Positions 57,491 through 64,000 of a stretch of DNA of 64,000 bases are shown here, piece by piece. The DNA is taken from the NCBI RefSeq assembly GCF_021245725.1, contig NZ_JAJGSX010000015.1, positions 62,001 to 126,000 on the forward strand. The letters run 5' to 3'. Positions within the stretch are counted from its first letter, which is position 1. Every line of letters starts with the position of its first letter. A program made the position numbers and the translations under genes. The stretch comes from Pseudonocardia sp. TRM90224. GTDB taxonomy: Bacteria > Actinomycetota > Actinomycetes > Mycobacteriales > Pseudonocardiaceae. The notes under the pieces are model-generated. The model had not been told where the DNA came from. It did no database searches and saw only the letters and a list, made by a program, of their open reading frames with translations.

Positions 57491-58404
57491 GAGAAGGCTC
57501 CGTCCAGGACCCGGAACTCGACGCTGTCGTGGGTCGAGTTCATGAACGCCTCCTCCAGGGAGGCCTCACGAGTGGTCAGCCCGAAGAGGACGACACCGGC
57601 GGCCGCGGCGACGCGGCCGACGGCTTCGCAGTCCATGCCGGCCACGTCGAGCTCACCGCTCGGTGCGTGACCGACGGTGGCGCCGGCGTCGGTGAGGAGC
57701 CCGGTGAGGGTCTCGGCGTCCGGGGTGCGCACCCGCACCGTGCTGTGGGAGTTGGCGCTGACGAAGCCGGCGACGCTCGTTTGGGCGATCAGCTCGCCGC
57801 GGCCGATCACCAGCAGGTCGTCGGCGGTCAGCGCCATTTCGCTCATCAGGTGGCTGGAGATCAGCACCGTGCGCCCTTCGGCGACGAGGTCGCGCATGAG
57901 AGTGCGGATCCAGAGGACGCCCTCGGGATCGAGGCCGTTGACAGGTTCGTCGAACACGAGGATCCCCGGATCGCCCAGTAGCGCGGCCGCAATGCCGAGC
58001 CGTTGGAACATGCCGAGGGAGAACCTGTTGACCCGTCGCCCGCCCACGTCGTCGAGCCCGACCGTGCCGAGCACGTCGTCCACTCTGCTCCGGGGAATCC
58101 CGTTGCTGCGGGCAAGGCAGAGCAGGTGCTGGTACGCGGTGCGACCACCGTGCACCGCGCGGGCATCGAGCAGGGTCCCGACCTCCCGCATCGGAGCCGG
58201 AAGGTCGCGAAAGCGGCGACCGTTGACGGTGATCGTTCCACCGGTCGGCCGGACGAGCCCGACGATCATGCTCATCGTCGTGGTCTTGCCTGCGCCGTTC
58301 GGGCCGAGGAAGCCGGTCACCCGCCCTGGCCCGATGTCGAACGTCAGGTCGTTCACGGCGCTCGCCGGACCGTAACGCTTGGTGAGGCCACGAGCCGCGA
58401 TCAT
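57487..58404 (-). CDS. ABC transporter ATP-binding protein (drug-exporter type)
   Basis: 305 residues. Walker A GFLGPNGAGKTTTMSM, Walker B ILVFDEPVNGLDPEG, and switch LISSHLMSEM. The signature is NRFSLGMFQRLG (SLGM instead of SGGQ), the form of CcmA/DrrA-like exporters. A C-terminal domain of ~80 residues follows. Start at the ATG giving MIAARGLTKRYG; longer frames are not supported. Overlaps by ATGA with the monooxygenase upstream and the permease downstream. Confidence 0.93.
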   Translation of the reverse strand: MIAARGLTKRYGPASAVNDLTFDIGPGRVTGFLGPNGAGKTTTMSMIVGLVRPTGGTITVNGRRFRDLPAPMREVGTLLDARAVHGGRTAYQHLLCLARSNGIPRSRVDDVLGTVGLDDVGGRRVNRFSLGMFQRLGIAAALLGDPGILVFDEPVNGLDPEGVLWIRTLMRDLVAEGRTVLISSHLMSEMALTADDLLVIGRGELIAQTSVAGFVSANSHSTVRVRTPDAETLTGLLTDAGATVGHAPSGELDVAGMDCEAVGRVAAAAGVVLFGLTTREASLEEAFMNSTHDSVEFRVLDGAFS

Positions 58405-59945
58405 CCGATCTCCTTCCGCAGGTTGCCGGCTGCGGCAAGGCTGCGGGTCGCATCGCCGAGGGACGCAGGGCCGAACCACCGGGACAACGCCCGGCCGAGC
58501 CGGTCGGCGTCGTGGTTCGCGGCATCATCCGCCCAGGCGACGTACCCGTCGGGGCGCACGAGCAGACCGTCGAGGGACGCACTGCTGGCGGCTCGGACGA
58601 TCGTGACGCGGTCGGCCCAGGCGGCGGCGTCGGTGGCGAGCCGGCCGTCCGGGGTGGGATCGAGCAGCAGTGGCTGCCCGCCGTGCATCAGTACTGCCAG
58701 TCGGGTGGAGCCGCGGTCGGTCGTCAGGGGCAGGTCCGGGGCGAAGCACCCGACCAGCGGGTGCGCGGATGTGTCGTCGAGGTCGTACCGCAGGTCCAGG
58801 GCCCAGAGCCGATCGACCACGTAGCGCAGTGCCTGCTCGTGGGCCAGCACGTCGGTCAGCAGGTCCCGCAGGGCGGTCATCTGCTCGCCGGGCGCCAGCA
58901 GGAGGCTCTGCGCCCGGGAGAACGACAGCGTGCGCTCGGCCACCGGATGCCGCTCTGCGTGATAAGTGTCCAACAGGCCGGGTGGCGCCCATCCGCGGAC
59001 CTCCGCAGCGAGCTTCCACCCGAGGTTGGCAGCGTCCTGCAAGCCGGTGGTCATCCCGGGGCCGCCTGCCGGGAACTGGATGTGGGCGGCGTCCCCGGCA
59101 AGCAGCGCGCGACCGGCGCGATAGCGGTCGGCCTGGCGGGCCGCGTCGGTGAAGCGCGACAGCCAGCGCGGTTCCCGCATGGCCAGCTCGGCGCCGTGTA
59201 CCCGGCGCACGCTCGCGTGCAGCTCCTCGAGGGTCATCGGACCGTCGCGGTCGACCTGCCCGCCCCATTCGGCGGAAACCACTCGATGCACCTCGCCGTC
59301 CAGCGGGACGACGGTCAACAGGCCCGTCGCCGTGCGCCGCATCCCTATCGGAACGTCGTCGCTGCCGGAGATCTCGACGTCACCGAGGCGGCACACCACC
59401 GTCGCCGCAGATCCGGAAAACCCGATGCCGGACCGCGCCCGGACTCGGCTCCGGGCACCGTCGCACCCGACCAGGTAGCGGGCACGCAGCTGATACGGGC
59501 CATCCGGGCCGAGGACGTCGATGGTGACGTCCTCGGCGCCCTCGGAGAACCCGACCAGCTCGTGTCCGCGCTGCACCAGCCCGCCCAGCTCGCGGGCCCG
59601 GTCCTCCAGCACCCTCTCGACCTCAGCCTGACGTACGGGCAGCGGCGCCGGGAAGTGCCCCGCGGGCGCCGACCCCACCAGGCCGGCGACATCCAGGCCG
59701 ATGCCGCTGAGATGCGCCCACCGGCCGTAGTCCGCCTCGGGCACGGGAACGCTGTCGAACCGCTCCAGCAAACCGCGGTAGTCCAGTGTCCGCGCCGCGC
59801 GCCCGAACAGGCCCAATGCCTTCGACCGGCCCGTCGGCGCAGGCAGCTGCTCCAGCACGACGACATCCACACCGTGAAGCCGCAGCTCGCACGCCACCAT
59901 GAGCCCCGTCGGTCCGGCGCCGACCACCACCACATCCGGGCTCAT
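58401..59945 (-). CDS. FAD-dependent aromatic/antibiotic monooxygenase
   Basis: 514 residues. Class A flavoprotein monooxygenase: GxGxxG in VVVVGAGPTGLMVACEL, DG motif VGCDGARSRVR, and GD motif LLAGDAAHIQFPAGGPGMTTGLQDAANLGWKL. A C-terminal thioredoxin-like tail lacks obvious catalytic Cys. Relatives include phenol/rifampicin-type hydroxylases. Coupled to tetR upstream and an ABC exporter downstream, so an inducible detoxification or resistance unit is likely (inference). Confidence 0.9.
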   Translation of the reverse strand: MSPDVVVVGAGPTGLMVACELRLHGVDVVVLEQLPAPTGRSKALGLFGRAARTLDYRGLLERFDSVPVPEADYGRWAHLSGIGLDVAGLVGSAPAGHFPAPLPVRQAEVERVLEDRARELGGLVQRGHELVGFSEGAEDVTIDVLGPDGPYQLRARYLVGCDGARSRVRARSGIGFSGSAATVVCRLGDVEISGSDDVPIGMRRTATGLLTVVPLDGEVHRVVSAEWGGQVDRDGPMTLEELHASVRRVHGAELAMREPRWLSRFTDAARQADRYRAGRALLAGDAAHIQFPAGGPGMTTGLQDAANLGWKLAAEVRGWAPPGLLDTYHAERHPVAERTLSFSRAQSLLLAPGEQMTALRDLLTDVLAHEQALRYVVDRLWALDLRYDLDDTSAHPLVGCFAPDLPLTTDRGSTRLAVLMHGGQPLLLDPTPDGRLATDAAAWADRVTIVRAASSASLDGLLVRPDGYVAWADDAANHDADRLGRALSRWFGPASLGDATRSLAAAGNLRKEIG

Positions 59946-60541
59946 CGCTGATCCCCATCAGCGGCGGGGCGCAGGCCGGCGGCGACCTGTTCCAGCGCTC
60001 GCCTCAGCATCGGCAGAGCGGGTCCGTCGAACCCGGAACGCTCCTGGTGCTCAGCGGCGATCCGCACGGTTGTCACCACGAGACCGGCAACCAGGTGCGG
60101 AAAGATGTCCTGCTCGGCATCCGCGCCGATCCGTTGCGCGATCCCCTCGGCGAGGACGCGTTCGACGACCGGGAAGACCTTGAGCTGCTCGGTCGCCAAC
60201 GCCGGTGTGGGCCTCACGTTGGCGAGTTGTCGGAGGTCGTCCCCGGTGAAGCCCTCGATCACAGCAGAGATCACCGCGTCCCACAGCGGCTCCCGCGGTG
60301 GCCGGGCCAGCAGCGCGGCCTTCACCCGGGCGGCGCGGTGGTGCGCGGTCGCGAGCAGTGCTTCGTCCTTGGTGGCGAAGTAGTTGCTGAACGTCCGCGT
60401 TGAGACGCCGGCCTCGGCGGCGATGTCCTCCACCCGCACCTGCTCCCAGCCGCGCTCGACGGCCAGCCGCAGCGCGGCCAGGCGCAGCGCCTCGCGGGTC
60501 GTCTGCTTCTTGCGCTCGCGCAGGGTGATCTCGTCGCTCAT
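59942..60541 (-). CDS. TetR/AcrR-family repressor
   Basis: 199 residues from the ATG at 60541 (MSDEITLRERKKQT), GGTGGA just upstream; ATG at 60553 is an alternative. Helix-turn-helix VRVEDIAAEAGVSTRTFSNYFATKDEALL is typical. The C-terminal ligand domain is unassigned. Its stop overlaps the monooxygenase start. It lies first in the operon with a TTGCAG-based dyad 20 bases upstream, which fits autorepression. Confidence 0.93.
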   Translation of the reverse strand: MSDEITLRERKKQTTREALRLAALRLAVERGWEQVRVEDIAAEAGVSTRTFSNYFATKDEALLATAHHRAARVKAALLARPPREPLWDAVISAVIEGFTGDDLRQLANVRPTPALATEQLKVFPVVERVLAEGIAQRIGADAEQDIFPHLVAGLVVTTVRIAAEHQERSGFDGPALPMLRRALEQVAAGLRPAADGDQR

Positions 60542-60560
60542 GGCATCCACCATGCCCGAA

Positions 60561-60596
60561 CTTGCAGACCCCTGCAAGAATGCCGATGTCTGCAAA
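60561..60596. promoter_or_regulatory. Candidate TetR operator (TTGCAG repeats)
   Basis: CTTGCAG (60561-60567) and CTGCAAG (60572-60578) are a perfect 7-base dyad with a 4-base spacer; a third site GTCTGCAAA lies at 60588-60596. Located between the divergent-direction tetR start and the hypothetical gene stop. The density of TGCA sites points to repressor binding over the tetR promoter. Confidence 0.6.
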
Positions 60597-60608
60597 AAAG
60601 CGTCGCTG

Positions 60609-61202
60609 CTAGAAGCTGGTGCCGTGGCTGGCGGCGCTTCCCGAATCACCACCCACGCCGTGGCTGCTGTGGTGGGAGGTGCCCCGATGGGTGGTGTGGG
60701 GCGAACCGTCGCTGCGTTCTGGAGTCCACTTGGGCTGACGCTCGAACCTGGCGCGCTGTTCGGCCAACCTGCGCTCGATCTCCTCGCGAACCGGCCGGTA
60801 CGCGGCCTCCGCCTCGTCGAAGCGTGCCAGGAATGCCCGCTGCGCGGTGTGCGACCGCCGCGTGAGGCGCCGCCGCCGACCCGGCAGCGGGAACGGGCGC
60901 GGCACGTGCCGATGGCTCCAGGTGCGGCGACGCAGGTCGACGTGCCCGTAGACGGGCCACCCGCCGTGGTCGAGGTAGAGCTCGCGCAACGCGGCCGACA
61001 GCGCGTCGAGGTACTCCTCGGCGGCGCGCTGCCACTCCTCGGCCTCCGCCTCGGTGGCCGGGACCGTCCCCCAGCCCGACGACCGGCACTCGTAGACCGA
61101 GACCTCATCGGGCACAGGGCGGTCCGGGAGCGGCACGAACCGCGGCGCGCACAGCTCGGCCACACCGAGCCGCAGCTCGCGGTGATCCATCCGACCAAAC
61201 AT
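60609..61202 (-). CDS. Uncharacterised protein with His/Ser-rich tail
   Basis: 197 residues from the ATG at 61202, chosen because AGGAGG lies 7 bases upstream. Not recognised. The middle holds EWQRAAEEYLDALSAALREL and WPVYGHVDLRRRTWSH with a strongly basic part (RPFPLPGRRRRLTRRSH), then a helical EEIERRLAEQRARFERQPKW. The end is rich in His and Ser (HTTHRGTSHHSSHG). Divergent from the coiled-coil gene. Its layout resembles small proteins of actinobacterial ICEs, but this is only context. Confidence 0.65.
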   Translation of the reverse strand: MFGRMDHRELRLGVAELCAPRFVPLPDRPVPDEVSVYECRSSGWGTVPATEAEAEEWQRAAEEYLDALSAALRELYLDHGGWPVYGHVDLRRRTWSHRHVPRPFPLPGRRRRLTRRSHTAQRAFLARFDEAEAAYRPVREEIERRLAEQRARFERQPKWTPERSDGSPHTTHRGTSHHSSHGVGGDSGSAASHGTSF

Positions 61203-61284
61203 CCGACGACCTCCTGACCTGTTCTCCCGCGGCACACCGGAGGTTCCGTGATCGATCAGGCACCCGACGTGGGATCGTCGGCGC

Positions 61285-62556
61285 ATGCACGCCGACGAGG
61301 ACCGGTCCCCCACCGATCGACCCGACGGGCAGGCCCTGCCGTGCGGCTTCCCCGGCGGTTGCCCCAACACTGTGGCCTACACCGGCACCGGCCGCCGACC
61401 GAAATACTGCGGCCAGCTCGTCGGCGGGGTCGTGCACATCCGCAGCAACGCGCACCGCGCGAGCAAAGGCCAGCTCACCGTCCTCCACGCACCACCGACC
61501 GTTGACGAGCCGACGGCTACCGAGTCTGCTTCCCGACCGGTCTCCACGGCCCGCACCACGCTGGAGGCCCTGCACCGTGAGCTGCTGACCACGGCCACCA
61601 CCCACCAGAACGCCCTCACCGGCCTCGTCGGACGGATCGAGGCCGCGGTGGCGGCGGTCTCCGACGCCGACGCCGTCGCCACCGAGATCGCCGCCGTGCA
61701 CCGCGACGCCCGACGCCGCATCGACGACGCCGAGGCCGCCACCGACGCGGCCAACAACCGCGCCCGCGCCGCGGAGACCGCGACCGGCGCAGCGCAGGCC
61801 GAACGCGACTCCGCGATTGCCCGGGCCGAGCAGGCGCAACGCGACACCGAAGCCGCCCACGAGCTCACCCGCGCCGCCACCGCGGCCCGCGACGACGCCG
61901 TCGCCGCCACCGAACGCCTCACCGGCGATCTCACCGCGCTGACCACCGCCTACGAGACGACGACCACCCGGCTCGACACCGCCCTCGACGAGCGCGACGA
62001 GCTGCAACGCCGCCTCACCGCGGCGCAGGGCGACCTCGAACGCATCGACGCCCAGCTCGCGACCGCAACCGACCAGGTGGCCACGCTCACCGACACCCAG
62101 CAGCAGCTCCGTGCGCAGCTCGCCGGCCACCGCGACGAGATCGTCGTCGAGCGCCACCGCGCCGAGCTCGCCGAGCAGCAACGCGGCCACGCCGAGCAGG
62201 CCGCCGAAGCCGCCCGTCAAGAGCTGGCGCGCCAGCTGCAGCGCGACGAGACCGAACGGCAACGCTTGACCGCGGAACGCGACACCGCCCGCGCGGAAGC
62301 CATCGCAGCCGCCACCGCCACCGAGCAGAGCCGACGCGAGGCCGGTGCGGAGATCGCCGAACTCCGCGCCCAACTCGACGGCGCCCGCACGTCGCTGGCC
62401 GACCACGTCGCACACGCCGAACAACGCCTCGCCGACCAGCGCGCGGCCTACGAAGCCCACATCCGTTCGCTGCTGACGACCCGCCCCGTCGACCCCCAGC
62501 CCGACCCCCAGCCCGGCTCTCAGCCAACTCCCAGCACGACCTCGCCCGCGCAGTGA
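61285..62556 (+). CDS. Coiled-coil protein with N-terminal Cys cluster (KfrA/ICE-like)
   Basis: 423 residues. N-terminal Cys segment ALPCGFPGGCPNTVAYTG...YCGQ looks like a small zinc-binding unit. About residues 85-395 are a continuous Ala/Arg/Glu/Asp heptad coiled coil (RAAETATGAAQAERDS, ELARQLQRDETERQRL). The end is Pro/Gln-rich. Similar proteins are found on actinobacterial plasmids and integrative elements, where KfrA-type coiled coils organise DNA; no function is proven. Very high GC and Ala content. Next gene follows closely on the same strand. Confidence 0.72.
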   Translation: MHADEDRSPTDRPDGQALPCGFPGGCPNTVAYTGTGRRPKYCGQLVGGVVHIRSNAHRASKGQLTVLHAPPTVDEPTATESASRPVSTARTTLEALHRELLTTATTHQNALTGLVGRIEAAVAAVSDADAVATEIAAVHRDARRRIDDAEAATDAANNRARAAETATGAAQAERDSAIARAEQAQRDTEAAHELTRAATAARDDAVAATERLTGDLTALTTAYETTTTRLDTALDERDELQRRLTAAQGDLERIDAQLATATDQVATLTDTQQQLRAQLAGHRDEIVVERHRAELAEQQRGHAEQAAEAARQELARQLQRDETERQRLTAERDTARAEAIAAATATEQSRREAGAEIAELRAQLDGARTSLADHVAHAEQRLADQRAAYEAHIRSLLTTRPVDPQPDPQPGSQPTPSTTSPAQ

Positions 62557-62579
62557 CGCACAGCGACCGCCCTGGCACC

Positions 62580-62927
62580 ATGTTGACCATGCACGAAAGC
62601 GCTGTCGACGATGCCGTCGCACGCGTTCAGAAGTGGTGCGCCGAGCGCGTACCCGAGCGCGTCCGCGACCACGTCCGGATCGAATGCGAGCCGGAAACCA
62701 ACCAGATCACCATCGTCGAGCGGCGGCGCGCACCCGACGCCACCACCGACTGGACCCGCCAGCCCATCGTGCAGCTGCACCACACGCCGCAGACCACGCT
62801 CTGGGCGCTGTACTGGCACGACGACGAGGGCCGCTTCCACGCCTACGAGCTGCTCGAACCCACCGACAGCGTCGAACGGCTGCTCACCGAGATCGAGGAC
62901 GACCCCGCGGGAGTCTTCTGGGGCTGA
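62580..62927 (+). CDS. DUF3024 domain protein
   Basis: 115 residues from the ATG at 62580; a GTG at 62553 overlaps the previous stop (GTGA) and would allow coupling. The sequence AVARVQKWCAERVPERVRDHVRIECE and the closing HDDEGRFHAYELLEPTDSVERLL match the DUF3024 pattern. Function unknown; such genes are common on actinobacterial mobile elements and sit close to the coiled-coil gene here. Confidence 0.8.
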   Translation: MLTMHESAVDDAVARVQKWCAERVPERVRDHVRIECEPETNQITIVERRRAPDATTDWTRQPIVQLHHTPQTTLWALYWHDDEGRFHAYELLEPTDSVERLLTEIEDDPAGVFWG

Positions 62928-62930
62928 GTC

Positions 62931-63269
62931 TCACCCCAGGTACGCCGCCGCGACCGACTTCGGCACGACCATCCGCCATGCATCGAGCACCAGCTCGCGC
63001 ATCTCGTCCTCGTCGATCGCGGCCATCCGCACGTGCACCCACCTGAAGCGCTCGTCGGACCGCGACGGCATCTCGAACTTCTCCGGGGCGCTCGCGACCA
63101 GGGCCGCGCGTTCCTCCTTCGGGAACGCGAAACCCATCACCGTCTCGTCGCGCGAGAACGCCACGTACACGATCTGCCCCACCCGGAACTTCACGCAATC
63201 GCGCACCAGTACCTCGTACGACCGCGGCAAGGGCTTCACCACAGCACGGACCTGATCCACCGTGACCAT
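62931..63269 (-). CDS. MmcQ/YjbR-family protein
   Basis: 112 residues, full family length. YjbR fold: VTVDQVRAVVKPLPRSYEVLV at the start, FRVGQIVYVAFSRDETVMGF, and WVHVRMAAIDEDEMRELVLDAWRMV near the end. Usually described as DNA-binding by fold. Convergent with DUF3024 (3-base gap) and divergent from the MerR gene. Confidence 0.9.
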   Translation of the reverse strand: MVTVDQVRAVVKPLPRSYEVLVRDCVKFRVGQIVYVAFSRDETVMGFAFPKEERAALVASAPEKFEMPSRSDERFRWVHVRMAAIDEDEMRELVLDAWRMVVPKSVAAAYLG

Positions 63270-63307
63270 GCAGGCACGATAGCCGCCAGGACCGACAAGA
63301 TGGACCC

Positions 63308-63751
63308 GTGACAGATGAGACCGGGCAGCAGCTCACCCCTGTCGGAGCGGTCGCGCAGCGGTTCAAGCTGGCCGTCTCGACGCTGCACTACTGGGAACGC
63401 CGCGGCCTCATCCGCCCCGCCGCCCGCACGGGCGGCCGCCGCTGGTACGACGCCGACGGCGTGCACCGCGTCGCCGCGATCGCCACGCTCCGCTCGGCCG
63501 GCATGCTCAGCCTCGACGACATCGCCCACGTGCTCGACCGGCCCGCCGACGACCCCGGCTGGCGCGGCGCCGTCGAGGCCCGCGTCGACGCCTTCCGCAC
63601 CCAGGTCAAGGAGCTGGAAAGCGCGCAGGGCTACCTGGAGCACCTCCTGACGTGCCCCAGTCACGACCCTGCGCACCGCTGCCCGTACCTGCAGCAGGAG
63701 TTCGAGCGGCGCTACCCGACGACGGAAGATGTTGACCTCAACCCGGATTGA
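63308..63751 (+). CDS. MerR-family transcriptional regulator
   Basis: 147 residues, GTG start. Winged helix start TPVGAVAQRFKLAVSTLHYWERRGLIRPAARTGGRRWYDADGV is typical of MerR. A coiled coil and a C-terminal CPSHDPAHRCPYLQQEF segment (two Cys and His) may sense a ligand or metal. It lies just upstream of an exporter gene and likely controls it. Confidence 0.9.
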   Translation: MTDETGQQLTPVGAVAQRFKLAVSTLHYWERRGLIRPAARTGGRRWYDADGVHRVAAIATLRSAGMLSLDDIAHVLDRPADDPGWRGAVEARVDAFRTQVKELESAQGYLEHLLTCPSHDPAHRCPYLQQEFERRYPTTEDVDLNPD

Positions 63752-63769
63752 GGCGCCACGCTCGAGCGG

Positions 63770-64000
63770 GTGCAGAAATGGTGGCCGCTCGTCGCGGTGT
63801 CGCTCGGAACGTTCATGCTCATCCTCGACGTCAACATCGTCGTCGTCGCGCTACCCGCAATCGGCGGCGAGCTCGACGCCTCGACCGTCCAGCTGCAATG
63901 GGTGGTCGACCTCTACGCCCTCGTCCCCGCGGCGCTGCTGCTCGCAGCCGGCAGCCTCGCCGACCGCTACGGCCACCGCGGCCCCTACCTCGCCGGGTCC
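63770..64000 (+). CDS. MFS exporter, DHA2 family (5' part only)
   Basis: At least 77 residues, cut by the right edge. GTG start (VQKWWPLVAVSLGTFMLILD). The N-terminal helix carries the DHA2 motif LDVNIVVVALPAIGGEL, then LQWVVDLYALVPAALLLAAG and the motif A GSLADRYGHRG. A typical EmrB/QacA-type drug exporter, distinct from the one at 18912-20453. 18 bases downstream of the MerR gene, so probably co-transcribed and MerR-controlled. Confidence 0.88.
   Translation, partial: MQKWWPLVAVSLGTFMLILDVNIVVVALPAIGGELDASTVQLQWVVDLYALVPAALLLAAGSLADRYGHRGPYLAGS

Overview
This is a high-GC actinobacterial chromosome segment. Strong GC3 bias, many GTG starts, 4-base ATGA/GTGA gene overlaps, F420/LLM oxidoreductases, DUF3097, WYL and GlxA regulators, and a PE-LIG-POL type LigD suggest a Pseudonocardiaceae member, most likely Pseudonocardia. 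That genus call is inference from gene content; no database search was run. No rRNA, tRNA or CRISPR was seen.

Layout. 1-7 kb: a nucleotidyltransferase-pyrE-methyltransferase run, a class-C-like serine hydrolase, an Imm-5-like immunity cluster with a broken gene copy, and a Ser/Thr kinase. 6.5-7.4 kb: bacterioferritin and its ferredoxin, with candidate IdeR boxes. 7.4-15 kb: DNA repair/replication (LigD with a decayed ligase domain, an orphan family A polymerase overlapping a carotenoid-type FAD oxidoreductase), an F420 oxidoreductase, a secreted SGNH esterase and a PPOX protein. 15-22 kb: a membrane pseudokinase, two acyl-CoA dehydrogenase subunits, a DHA2 exporter and an aldehyde dehydrogenase. 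22-25 kb: a cobalt/nickel ECF transporter (CbiM, PDGLE protein, CbiQ, CbiO). 25-34 kb: SPFH/NfeD, DUF3097, an MHS symporter, GyrI-like, WYL, VOC, GlxA and DJ-1 proteins.

34.3-50.7 kb is the most unusual part. One gene encodes a 4371-residue Tc-toxin A-subunit (TcA) homologue carrying about 32 hemopexin repeats in two blocks (about 24 and 8), enough for eight four-bladed propellers. It has no TcB/TcC neighbour. Next to it lie a divergent gene for an AvrRpt2/C70-like cysteine protease with a 200-residue Lys/Ser/Glu-rich tail, and a gene for an HExxH (HENTH) metalloprotease with a basic Thr/Lys-rich N-terminal region. My hypothesis is that these two proteases are cargo of a TcB/TcC-less delivery system.

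50.8-64 kb: a hydrolase/LLM pair, a Cys-rich DUF6777-type envelope protein, a lone tyrosine recombinase with nested inverted repeats upstream, an ASCH protein, a fully overlapping tetR-monooxygenase-ABC operon with a candidate operator, plasmid/ICE-like coiled-coil and DUF3024 genes, YjbR, MerR and the start of a second DHA2 exporter.

The intergenic DNA holds at least five families of long perfect or near-perfect dyads (cores GAAAGTGGCTTTC, CGAACGGCACTTTCG, CATGGAACC, CCCACCGTTTTG and a 22-bp GTGAGTCG array). They sit mainly at gene 3' ends and in convergent gaps, which suggests terminators or mobile palindromes.
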